A stretch of 64,000 nt of DNA from Patiria pectinifera. Lineage: Eukaryota; Echinodermata; Asteroidea; Valvatida; Asterinidae. Every line of letters begins with the position of its first letter. The first letter of the stretch is position 1. The position numbers and the translations under genes were made by a program. Positions 1 through 12,100 of the stretch are shown piece by piece. The stretch spans positions 37,840,900-37,904,899 of the forward strand of contig CM057149.1 of the NCBI GenBank assembly GCA_029964075.1, given 5' to 3'. The notes beneath the pieces were generated by a model, which was given only the letters and a program-made list of their open reading frames with translations, ran no database searches and was not told where the DNA came from.

Positions 1-3000
1 CTGGCATTAATGATCAGGTACTTGGGTACCCGGTTCCGATGCACAGCCCTACAAATTAAAATTCAATATTGTAAACTACAAAGTCAAATTTTTATAAAAA
101 AAAAAAAAATATCTTCTCAAACAATGCACCTTCCTATACTATGTTCACCATTCATCATGTGATTGCTGTACCGGTAGGCCTATATTCTGTTAATTTTAAT
201 TGTTCATTATTATAATTAGGATGTTTGGAAATAAATCAGATCAAATCAAAGCATATAATCAGCAGCATACGTGTATGGCCTACATTAAAAAAAAAATAGA
301 ACACGTTTCAGTATATTACACACATTTCCATTTTCACACATTCACACATTATTACATTGTGCCTGTAATTTCCACAAGAAAATTGATGCACCTATTAATC
401 TGTATGTATCGTATCCATTCATTCACGTAAAGTCAACAGTTTAACGCCAAGTGTTGAGAAATCTCGTCAACAAAAACCGATCTCTCTTCCTCCCCACTTG
501 TATAGTACAAGCCTCATGGCCCCCGAATGTGAATTGTATAGGGCCCCTGAATGTGGATTGTATTGGCCCCTCCATTCATAACGAGCTGCACAATTAATCT
601 TGCTTAATGCATTCAGGGAGGGTGTCTAAGTTAACACACCATTACGGCCCCTATTCGGATAGTGCACTCTCACACCATGAGTCCTGTACCAACAGAACAA
701 CATTAGTCAACGGGACGCGTTTGTTTTGTTGACGTCCCAACAATAGACTCCCATCAAGTATCGATTGGCAACAGTAATTTTTCTTTCCAATTTGCCCATA
801 TTTTTGACAGATCACATTGTGATGTGGTTTTATGATTTTTTTTCTTCGTTGCTTTTTCCTTTAAAAAAAATTTATTATTATTTTTTGATTTTCATATCCT
901 GGACCTCCTTCACTAACACACATTAATTCATGGAACAGGCCGGGTTTGGCCGAGGATCAATGCACTTTTACTCCATACACTTTGCACCATATGGGGGCGG
1001 AGTGTCAATCGGCCATGGAGGGGAAGGGAGGTCTTTGTGTATTTCCACATGGACGCACAGGCCATTCAGTCAGTGCGTTGGATGCGTAAACCAGTTATTC
1101 TGGTCCAGGGCACCGGTACAAGGAACATTCCGAGATATGATTGACTGGATGGTGCCTTGTCTGCGATTCACATCAAAACAGAAGAAAACTAGAGTGTTGT
1201 CGCTTGTTCATTTGGGAAATTGGGAGAACAACGCCTGTTGGTTGTGAACTGGAATATAATTATTCCAGTATACTCCGGTTCAAATCCCCATAGAAAAAAA
1301 TAGGGTTTCAAAGTTTGAATAGAAAATTTATCAGAGTCCTTTGTCAATGCACTTTCCCTTCACTTAAAATATTACATGTATAGTTTGCATGTTGTCTTGG
1401 AGGGATTTGTGTCTATCGTTTTTAAAATAAAGTTTCTTTAGTAAAAGAATCCATTTTGCATGATGTGTTTTTCAAAGTGGGGGGGGGGGGAAATTATGTC
1501 GTGTATCTTGATGTGTGTATGTTCTACATGTATATACTGGTACTTGCCTGTGTAATTTGAACTTGGAAACGTGTCTCATAGCTTTGCTATGGATTTTTGT
1601 GAGCACTATAATATCCATTTCGTATCTCGTAGCTCAGCGTGTTTTTTTTAAAGAGTATATTGTCTACATCTGGGACAATACGAGTGAAAGGAGAGCAAAG
1701 TGCTGGGTGCGTGCAGAAGGTATTACCTGGGAGGGCTAGGGGGCTTTCGGACTTACTCCGAACCCCTCGTCAATCATGACTGCACAGATGGTATCCCGCT
1801 CCTGCACCGTTCCTCCTCACTCCCAGAGCCTTAATCCCCTAGCATTAGGGGTGTAGCAATTACCGAGGCCCGTAGTGTGAGTCTTTGTGGGCGCAAAAAT
1901 AGAGCATGTATTTTGGACTTGACAAAATGGAGTTGAACTATCAATGGGAGTTGGACATAAAGGGATCCCCTAGACATTTCTGTTAAATTCAGGCTTGTAA
2001 ATTTTTGTCTCCTTTTTGTCTTTTATGATTTTGTTTTTGTATGCCATTAAAACTAGAAAAACACTGTAGAAATTCTTTGACAAATTTTGTTGTTTTGTAG
2101 CTCTTCAGTCTGTAAATTTGAGCAGAGTGAAGAATCAATTTTGGTGGGTTTCAGGTTATCCCGAAATGGGATCTGGCTGGTACCCGAGAGGATATCGCAC
2201 AGTGAACATACACAGTTTGCCCGGTACTAGGCAGACATTTGACATTCGGCAAACCTTTGACTTTTCAAGCTCAGTGTTCCTTCAGGATCTGTGTTCCATT
2301 TTTTTTTAACACCCAAGCTTACCGGTACATGTATATTGATTATGAAAGATTAAACAATGTACATGTATAGCCTATGCATGTATTTTAATATTGCCCAAGT
2401 CCTTCATTATAGACCTTGCATATTTGCTCCTATTTGTATTATCAAGCAGGAGACTGTCCCTTTTCATGGCAACACTGTACATAGTTGTCCACATCACACA
2501 GAGCAAGCCGCAGGCAATGTGTAAGAATAGACTGCTAGGGTCAAGCCTACGCAGCGGGGCACAGGGTAGATAACAGTGACCTTCCATTAAAGCGGGGCCA
2601 GAGGGGAAACATGGGCTCTCCTTTCTCTCCGGACTCCCTCTTTTTTTGGTTGCTTAAAGGTACTCTTTTGTCCGGAGATCGCCACAATTTAGTATTTCAT
2701 AATTTCAAAGGTCTGGGACAAAGGAAATCCACATGTAATTATTATTATAATTATTACTTAATTGTTAATTTAGAGACTTTTGCAGCCAAAGGCTGAATTA
2801 CAGTCAATTAACAATTCACTGAGACAATTTTGGGAAACCCTGCTTGTTTAGATCTGATACGGCAACAGTTTTTTGCACTTGTCTAGGCCTATAATTTCAA
2901 ACATCAAATTTTTAACAGTCAACAAAAGACTGGCGCCGCTTGTGACAATTCGCAGTGAAATATTAGGTCCCGTGATAGCTTCAGAATTGTACACTTGGAA

Positions 3001-6000
3001 ATCCTAGCACACACCTGTTTGAAGAACATTTTGAAAAGGACAATGTTTGACCGGAATGACGACTAGTGTTCAATTTTTGAGGACCAAAATGTTGTATAAA
3101 GACATTCCTTTGTGCAATGATTACAAGAAAAAAGCAAATTCCCAAAATATAGTTATGGGAACTGTATTCTGCTATTTAACAATCTTCCAGCTATTACCAT
3201 TTCATGGTGAATGCATTTTTGAACCAAAAAAAGAGAGCTTTCTCTCAAAACTGCTCCTTTAAGATGGATGCTTTCCCATGCGCCATAGAAAACTTTTCAT
3301 ATTTATGTTGTGGCCCCACAGGTTCCTGTCCTCCTTGAGGTCGTAACTCGATTCCCTGACAGGAGATTTTTTTAGTGTTCATCAAATGAGACTAGTTGGT
3401 CAGTTTTTTTATTGGCCAGTGGTCAGGCAGGGAGCCAGTGTCCATACTGTGAGTGACAAGGTCGCGGTCTGGAACTGAGGACAACGACTCGTCCAGTGCA
3501 AACACTAATTAAAGTCTGGTACCTAGGGATCTCTGCATAAACAACTGTGCTTACACCGTGCTGTCTACCAATCATCTCCGACAACCTTTTTGCACTAGAT
3601 TTCTCCCAAAGTTGGTCCCATTTAACAGTGGAATTTATGGGAGTAGGTTTCTATGCTCTTCTGGTTTCCTTTGACTTTTTTTGAAATGAATTAAAAAAGT
3701 GATCCCGAAACTTCATGTTGAAAATGTGCGTATCAATCATATCAATCTTACATCATTGTGGTATTTTAAGTGTGGTAATTTTGTCACACATGGAGCCTGT
3801 TGTACTTTTCAACAGAACAAAAATCTTCAAAGTCTGAAAGTTCCATAACCAGAGGCATTTAATACCTGTACCCCTTTCAACTTGTCAGCACATACTAAGG
3901 TATTGTGCTGTTTCACAGAAATGGAAGCGCAGAAAATCTGGATGTCATGTGCCAAGCAATAAAGGTGTGAGTCCCCTGGTGGCTTGTAAGTAGAGCTGCC
4001 CCCCTCGCCCCCCCCCACCCCACCCACGGAACATCAAAGACATTTCTCTATTGTGGTCATGAGACCTTTCTCCTTGCTCTATAGTAGTCAAGGGCATTGG
4101 GTCTGGGACTGCAAAAAAAAAAACCCACGGAGCTGGTGGAATTTTTTTGCCTGGGCCACAATATGACAGACAGATGTCAGGTAGTTCAGCCTGTAATTAG
4201 AGCAGCACTTTCGGCTCATTTTTGCATACCAACAGGGAATCGGAATTTGTTAGGGGAAAAACCACCACAAATTTGGATGTGTTAAAATATTTCCCTTGCC
4301 CTCCTCTGCTTGTAAAGTAATGCTCAGGTTTATTTTTATTTTCGGGAGGCCTGATTTCCATTTAGAATTTTGAAGATTTGGGGCTTAAATTCCACCAAAG
4401 TGAAAATTGCGCTTGAATGAAGGGTTTTCCAGATTGACGTTTGATTTATGTTGTCCCAAAATAAACTTGAACTCCGAAGTGCACAGAACTTGATTGAAAG
4501 ATACCCCAATACCAGTTTCTTTATTATTTTATATTTTTAGAGAAAAATAGGAAGTATCTTAATCCTCGCAATGGGGGGTTATTATAGTGTCCCAACGCTG
4601 CTGCCAGATAAGGTTATTTGGCCCGTCAGTCGTTAGCTGAAATGTGTTCCTGCCTGTCAGCGCCATTCCTGTTTTGCAGATCTCATTGGGAGATTTGTAC
4701 ATGACGAAATGCACCAGTCCGCTCCTCACTTATCCCCTCTGGATGATGCTGCAGAAAGTTCTCGTGATTGATCGAATAAATATCCCTCAAATCGCAGAGG
4801 GGCATTTGCGTATGTTGTAGTTACATGCGTGTCACCGATGTTCAGCTAATCAATCATTGAGTTCGAAATGAGCAAGGCAACGGATACCAAGGAAAGGGAA
4901 TATTTCTCTATCCAGGAACTTTTCTTCAAAGTTTATATTTTTTTTTGGAGCTAAAACTTTATTAGTGGCCTGTTAAAGGCTGTCTATTGACTTAGTGGAT
5001 GAACACTAGAGGGCGCTTTGTGACCTCATTGGAGAGGTCCAGTGGGAGAGGCAAACTTGCGTGCGTGCACCGGTATGCGCTTATGGTGCGAAGTAGCTCA
5101 AGTAAGTTTATTCAAAGTGTGCACGAACACGTATCATCTGTATGTGAGTGCCAGGCGCCATCTGCAATGCGTCCCAGTGGTCTCCGCCAACTCGTCCTTT
5201 GTAACCGTTGAGGTTACACGGAGTCCACACTTGTCAGTGCATGGAGTTACTAATTTTACATGAATATTACATGAAGTTACTAACTTTGGAAGTGTCAAAA
5301 ATAGTGCCTTGCATTTTGCAACAGTGCATTGACCATTATATCAATGTGGTGCCCTCAAGATATCATAGCACACATTCATAGCTGAAACTTGGTCATCAGT
5401 ATGCAACAGCAATTTTGAGTCCAATTTTGGATAACTTCTTGGAGCGTGAAAAAGTGTATCTTGTTTCTGATTAATTCCGGGGAGAAAATGGAATCAACGG
5501 AGTGTGCGGTCGTGATCCTGTGTTAACTGAGCCTGGGACGTGACACCGTGGCAAACGCTCAGCGGCACTTAAGTATGCATCTAGGGTCGTCATGATGGAT
5601 AGGTTAGCAGAGTCTCTATTGTCCAGCCGCGGACACAAAGATGGTCTAATGTCGCAAGGGGAGATTGGTGTTTAGGATGACATATTCAACATCAGGAGAT
5701 TCGGTGTGCCAAAGCTTAAGCGGCATTTTGATTAACGTGCCGCCGTTACCGCATTTTACCCGCGTCACGCGGGCAAGCTGAAGAAGGGAGGGGAGAAAGA
5801 GGCCGAAATTAGGTCAATGCGAAGTGTCTGCTGAGGCGCAGGCAAGCCTCCACTCCCCCAAGGAATGTGGTTTTCCCGGGCCCCAATATACATTAATTGA
5901 TGCGGCTGTTTTGCATTGTTCTGCGGTTCAGCCGCGCAAGACGGTAAGCTCCCGTCCGTCACGCTACAGAACCGATCCTCGCTTGCCACAGAGTTATAAT

Positions 6001-6351
6001 ATTCCAGCATGGTTTTTTTATTCCCGTGCTAAGCGGATCAATGGGACAGATTGTGTTACAGGGTTTGGGGCCCTGTTTGCTCCATATATTTGATGAGTTG
6101 GGGGGGGGGGGGGAGGGGGGGAGCGTAGCATAGTCTGGAGCGCCCCATATATTGAAGTGTGCCTTGGGTTGAAATGACTACTTAAAATGCACAAAGTAAA
6201 TTTATGTGCACTCCATGTGCACTTTGTGAGCTGGCCAATTGGGTCGGATACTACAAAGAAATGTCTCGAAGAACTTGCATATAAACATGCAGAATGCATT
6301 TGAATAAATTTGGTTTGCTCGCTGGAGCTGTAGAAACATTTACCAACTACA

Positions 6352-6550
6352 TTGTACATACAATGTACACACTGGTATACATGTGTAAAAATGTGTAGTG
6401 TACATGTAGTACATGTACATGTACACGTACATGAAAACTACACATTTGTGTACATTGCATGTTGCACACAATACACAACTGTAAAAGCCACCTTCTTCAC
6501 ATACCGGTATGTGTACATGTGCACATGTAAATTTTTGCACATGTATGTTC
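6352..6550. repeat. ACATGT/GTACAT simple-sequence patch
   Basis: The stretch is dominated by overlapping TACATG, GTACAC and CATGTA words. Smaller patches of the same words recur near 10540, 14500-14600 and 40435. Short open frames here read as Cys/Val/His/Tyr-rich low complexity and are not genes. Confidence 0.7.
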
Positions 6551-7770
6551 GTAATTCCAAAATAAATACATCATAATTTGTAAAGTCAGTGATTCCACCC
6601 AGTCCACACCTAGCCCTTGATGGAATTCAGTCTTCCTCCAAGCACTGCGTATCAACATACACATAAACTCTCTACTCGGTCCGAATATTCCACGGTCCTA
6701 GGTATTAAAAGCGACGCTCGGAGCGCCACACTCCCCTTACTCAGCAAATCTGAATTTCCTAACCAACATTGATTGATACTTGTACTGTTCCATAACCCGG
6801 AGGAACGCACGAAGGAGGAGGAACAAATTTAGCAGTAGCTAACAAAGCCATGGAAACCCAGTCCTGCCCTCAACTAAAAAGAAAGAAAGAAAGAAGTAGC
6901 GCTGATTTCACCACCACAAAAAAAAAAATCTTGGTGTGTGCCAAGGCAGAGCACGCGGGGATCGATTCAGGTCAGATTTCGGTGCTAGTTTTCAAATTAA
7001 CCCTCGGAAGGCCTCGGGGAAGCTCGTATACCAGGGTGGGTTATTTGGAGGAACAATGTGCCTGAGAGAGCCGCATAAACTCAGTCGAGAGTGCAGGTGC
7101 TGATTGGATGCTGATAACACCTCCATTTCCCCCCCCCCTCTTTTAATACATTCCATCTGAAATTAGGGAAGAAACCATTGCACAGTTCTACTTTTTTTTC
7201 AAAATGGTGGGAAAGATTTTCTCTTCGGAATGGGAACATTTGCAGATAAACGGGTCTGCCACGTCCAACCCTTTTGAAAGGAACACGGGTCATGTTTGAA
7301 GGTTCCCAAAACCTTTTTGTCCTGCAAAATTTTTTCACCGCCCCGTTTGATCCTGTCTTTGTGCGGTGTAAAGCTGGGTCATTTGGTTCCCAGCACGCAG
7401 TGTCCACAACTGGGGCGTCATTGTGCCGTAAAATGAAAAAGGAAAAAAGAGGACGAAATTAGGTTATAGATTGTTCTTGTGAATGGACGTTTCTTTGGCA
7501 GTTCTGATCGACTGTTGCGCTTTATGAGCTCTCTATTCAGTCTGAAAAGCTAGAAGTTTCCACGGTGATTATACCGAGATCAGATTTCTTGTTATTTCTG
7601 TGATTTTTTTACCCCCAAAGAAAATTTACCAGCATCCCTGAAATGAAACATTAAAACTTGGCCCAAAAAACCCCCAAATTGAGATGTCCAATGTTCATTT
7701 CGAATTTATTGTTCATTTTACACCAGAATAAAATTAATCCATGTACATGTCTCAGTAACATTGTGTTATT

Positions 7771-7993
7771 ACCTCCGCCAAGGAGGTTATGTTTTCATCA
7801 GGTTTTGTTTGTTGGTTAGTTCGTTGGTTAGATACTGGTAATTCAAAAAGTTATGGACGGATTTGAATGAAATTTTGTTTGGGGGTGGTCCTTGGTACAA
7901 GTACAAATTGATGAGATTTTGGAAGTGATCTGGATCTGGGTCTTTTGGGTACACTGACAACATGGCAGGGAATTGTTTAGCCTTGGCGGAGGT
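7771..7993. mobile_element. MITE with ACCTCCGCCAAGG terminal inverted repeats
   Basis: The element starts ACCTCCGCCAAGG and ends CCTTGGCGGAGGT, a perfect 13 bp inverted repeat 223 bp apart end to end. The interior has no coding capacity, so it is a non-autonomous element. I recall very similar ends from dispersed repeats in several marine invertebrate genomes, but I cannot name the family. Confidence 0.7.
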
Positions 7994-9152
7994 TTGCGCT
8001 CTCTGAGTGCTTTCTAGTTTTATTCATCTGCCTGTTCATGCTAAACTCTGATTTGGTTTTTAATTCGAAGAATTTATAAAATTGTGACAAATATGTATCT
8101 GCATGTAACATGTTCATGCACATACGTGTCCATATGAACGTTGCTTCTTACAAAGTTTAAAGATGTGCACAAATCAGGCTCAAATGCAACAGCTTGTAAT
8201 TTTGTCCCCTCTCATCAGCCCTCTCCCCTCCCCCCCCCTCCAAAAAAAAGAGTGGTCTTCAAATGTATTTTCTCAACCCCTCCAAATTCCCCTTGTTCTT
8301 TCCCAAATTGTGTTTAGCCAGGTGACCAACTCCTTGCCACAAAGACCCCCACTTAAAACCAAACAAAAGCTTTGTTCAACATGGTCCAAGGCTACATTGT
8401 TTTCTGGTCTGTCCGGGTGACCGTTGGTGACCAGTGTTTAAACCAGTGGTGACCATTGGTGACAATCCGTGACCGTTGATAAGGAACGGAGTGCTATTGT
8501 TGCTGTCTAGGTCCTTCTAGTCTTGGCAGTGTTTACCAAGACTCGTCCTCCAAAAAACCCAAAATTTCACTGGACTTTTCAAGGTTTTGTAGAGGATGGT
8601 GGATCTGATTTCAGATTTGGATGACTGGGATGGCAAACAATTGGTCAATTTTGTTTGATAATAGCCTTTAATTTATGATATTTCAATGAATCTTGCATCT
8701 GGGTACACCCTTTTAGAATTTTTACGAAGTACTTCATTTTCATGAAACATTGACAAGGATTTATCTATAGGCCTACTTCTATGTTTTGGGGTGTTTTTCC
8801 TAACTACGTGTACAGTGTAAAAATAAAGGTTCTTTTGTTTCATTGAAGCATACAAATTATGTTTGCATGTTGGGAAAATGAATAATCTAGTTGGAAAGGT
8901 CTCCAGTTTTCGTGTTTTTTTTTCTTTCCTGAACATTTCCCTAATAACGTTGGTAGTTTGTCCTTGTCCGAATTCTTTTGTTTTGGCTCGCAATTACTCG
9001 TGCACCTTCGGAAGTATCTGAAGCCCCTCCCCATAGAGGCGTGTGTTTGTGTCAGCTTTAGCCAAGATGCGGCTTACTCGCACTTCTGAAAAAGAAAAAA
9101 GAATTCTCATAGTGTCTTCATTTGTGCTTTCTTTCTTTCATTCTTTATACAG

Positions 9153-12100
9153 AGACCACAATGAGATCGAGCACATCCCACCAGGCTCCTTGGAAGGTTT
9201 CGTCAGCCTACGTAAGCTGGACCTCAGCTATAACAACATCATGAACATCACCACCAATACCTTCCCATCACAGACAAATCTCCATCATGTGTAAGTCATT
9301 TTGTTCTCTCTGCAGTCAGAGTTGTAATCAAATCATAAGTGACAGCAAATCATCCCAAGTTGTTGCAAACAATCACAAGTCCATCACAGGTCAGGTCATA
9401 AGCAGTCGTAATCAAATCAAAAGTGACAGCAAATTATCACAAGTTTTCACAAGCAATCACAAGTCGATCACAAGTCAGGTCACAAGCAGAGTTATAATTA
9501 AATCATAAGTGACAGCAAGTCATCACAAGTTTTCACAAGCAATCAAAATTCGATCATGAGTCAGGTCATAAGCAGTCGTAATCAAATCATAAGTGACAGC
9601 AAGTCTTCAGAAGTTGTCACAAACAATCACAAGTCGTGTCACAAGCTATTCCGAACTGTAACGAAGGCATCTCTTTGTCGCTGTTCGTCCTGGTTATTTG
9701 TGATTGGGTTGTGACTGTGTTGTGACTGGCTTGTGATTGGCTTGTGATTGACTTGTGATTGACTTGTGATTGACTTGTGATTGGCTTGTGATTGGCTTGT
9801 GATTGACTTGTGATTGACTTGTGATTGATTTCCTCTCTGCAAGTTCTAGCATATTCGCATGTATTTTTATGCAGAGCTCCACTGATATTAATTTTCCAAA
9901 GTAACTACAGTAGTAACACTAACAGTACATGCACGGTATGGTTTAAAAAAAAAAGTAAAATATAAAAAAATAGCTTTCTTCACAACTTTGAAAAGTACAA
10001 TTTTATTATTGAAAGGATACATTTTTGTTTTGTGTCAAACATTAAGGTTTGGTTACAAGAAATTTGACTTTAAAGAATATTCCTTTCACTTTCGCAGATT
10101 GAATTTTCTGTACAATGTACACGTACCGGTATTATCCGAAATCCTTCTGGGAACATGTACGTGTACATTGTAAGCAAAACCACAAGCGTGACAGAAGCTT
10201 GTTACACAAAAAAATGCGTCAAAGAAAATCACGCAGGTGTTAAATAGAATTTTTGGCAAAAATGCATTTTGCAATTACACGCATGAGGTGCTATCCAGTG
10301 CCAAGTTCATTCATTGTTGGGGGAAAAAAGGCAATCATAACTCTGTTCTGGATGAAGAAAAGTTATTCATGCAACGAAACGGTGCTTGGATTTTCTTTTT
10401 AATGTCTGATCATGACCGAGTGTGCAAAGAATGTTTTACAACTTTGAGGAAAAGACAGTCCTCCCATGTAATTTTGTTTTGCAATACTGCAAATTTTGCA
10501 AAAGCAGCTGCAACTGAACCTAAATGTTCATGTACATGTACATGTGTAGCTACAGGCAGTGGTCATAAAATTAAAGCATTTCCATCCTGTATTGGAATAC
10601 ATGTATACATGTAATTGAAGTGTTTTTCTTAAATTTCAGTACAGTTCTGGTTAAGAGCTTTTGATTTAATTTTTTTTTATGTATGTTGCTTTTTGTCTGA
10701 TTGAAAACAAATTCACGTCATTTGAATCATGAAAATGCTCAAGGCTTTATACATGTATAATACATGTATGTATGCACAGGGAAAAGTATGGTCACCAAAG
10801 GGTTAATTCACCTTGTGAATAAAAGCATCCGGATGTTATTTTTGAAAAAAATAGATTTGGAATTTTGATAATTTCCAGTGTTTTTGTAGAACCTATCACT
10901 AGTGTGGTAACAAGAAAATCACAAGTCAATTCACAAGAAACAGGGGATGAACAAGTAATAAAAAAGTGCCTTTATCACAGTTCATTTGAATAGTGTGTGA
11001 CTTGGGTTGGGACTGGATGACTTGCGATAGACTTGTGATTGACTTGCGATGGACTTGTGATTGAGATGTGATGGACTTGTGGTGGACTTGTGATTGAGAT
11101 GTGATGCACTTGTGATGGACTTGTGATTGAGTTGCGATGAACTTGTGATGGACTTGTGATTGAGATGTGATGGACTTGTGATGGACTTGTGATTGAGATG
11201 TAATGGACTTGTGATGGACTTGTGATGGACTTGTGATTGAGTTGCGATGAACTTGTGATGGACTTGTGATTGAGTTGCGATGGACTTGTGATTGACTAGT
11301 GATTGAGATGTGATGGACTTGTGATTGAGATGTGATGGACTTGTGATTGAGATGTGATGCACTTGTGATGGACTTGTGATTGAGTTGCGATGAACTTGTG
11401 ATGGACTTGTGATTGAGATGTGATGGACTTGTGATGGACTTGTGATTGAGATGTAATGGACTTGTGATGGACTTGTGATGGACTTGTGATTGAGTTGCGA
11501 TGAACTTGTGATGGACTTGTGATTGAGTTGCGATGGACTTGTGATTGACTAGTGATTGAGATGTGATGGACTTGTGATTGAGATGTGATGGACTAGTGAT
11601 TGAGATGTGATGCACTTGTGATGGACTTGTGATTGAGTTGCGATGAACTTGTGATGAACTTGTGATTGAGTTGTGATGGACTAGTGATGGACTTGTGATT
11701 GAGATGTGATGGACTTGTGATTGAGATGTGATGGACTTGTGATGGACTTGTGATAAATTTGTGATGGACTTGATTACAGCAGTGTATGGGATGTACTATA
11801 CTTCAAGAAAAAAAATGTTTTCAACACTTTTATTGATGATTATCATGGTTTGTAATTCTTGTGATGCCTCATGATCTCTTTCAGATTCCTAAACAACAAC
11901 CAGCTCTCTCTGCTGGCCGCAGGCTGCCTGGACAACCTGACGTCGTTACAAACGCTCAACTTGGAGAAGAATCGCATCAGTTCCATCCCCATCGAATTGT
12001 TCCTCAGGCTCATCAAGTTAAACACACTGTGAGTACACATGGGTTTAGAAAAACAACCCATAGCAAGCCTTTTGATGTCAAAAAGTTTTTGAAACCAAGG

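Larger units (their letters stand above)
1..9152. other. Non-coding left flank, probably LRIG upstream intron
   Basis: I find no exon here that joins to the first recognised LRIG exon at 9153, and no reading frame with a domain I recognise. That exon begins with one base completing a split codon, so at least one earlier coding exon exists, and the missing part should hold the signal peptide, the N-terminal cysteine cap and the first one or two leucine-rich repeats. The stretch contains homopolymer runs (A at 98-110, G at 1482-1490 and 6102-6121), an ACATGT-rich simple-sequence patch near 6350-6560, and a MITE at 7771-7993. Whether it is intron or partly 5' flank cannot be settled from sequence alone. 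Confidence 0.5.

Noticed and set aside
930..1247. A 105-codon open frame in the left flank
   Set aside because: Composition is unbiased, there is no domain, and there are no splice or promoter features nearby.
10926..11615. A 229-codon antisense open frame, with related frames at 9639-9882, 42345-42626 and 57981-58559
   Set aside because: The translations are monotonous SQVHHKSIT repeats that follow the 11 bp DNA unit in several frames at once, lie inside introns, and vary freely in length.
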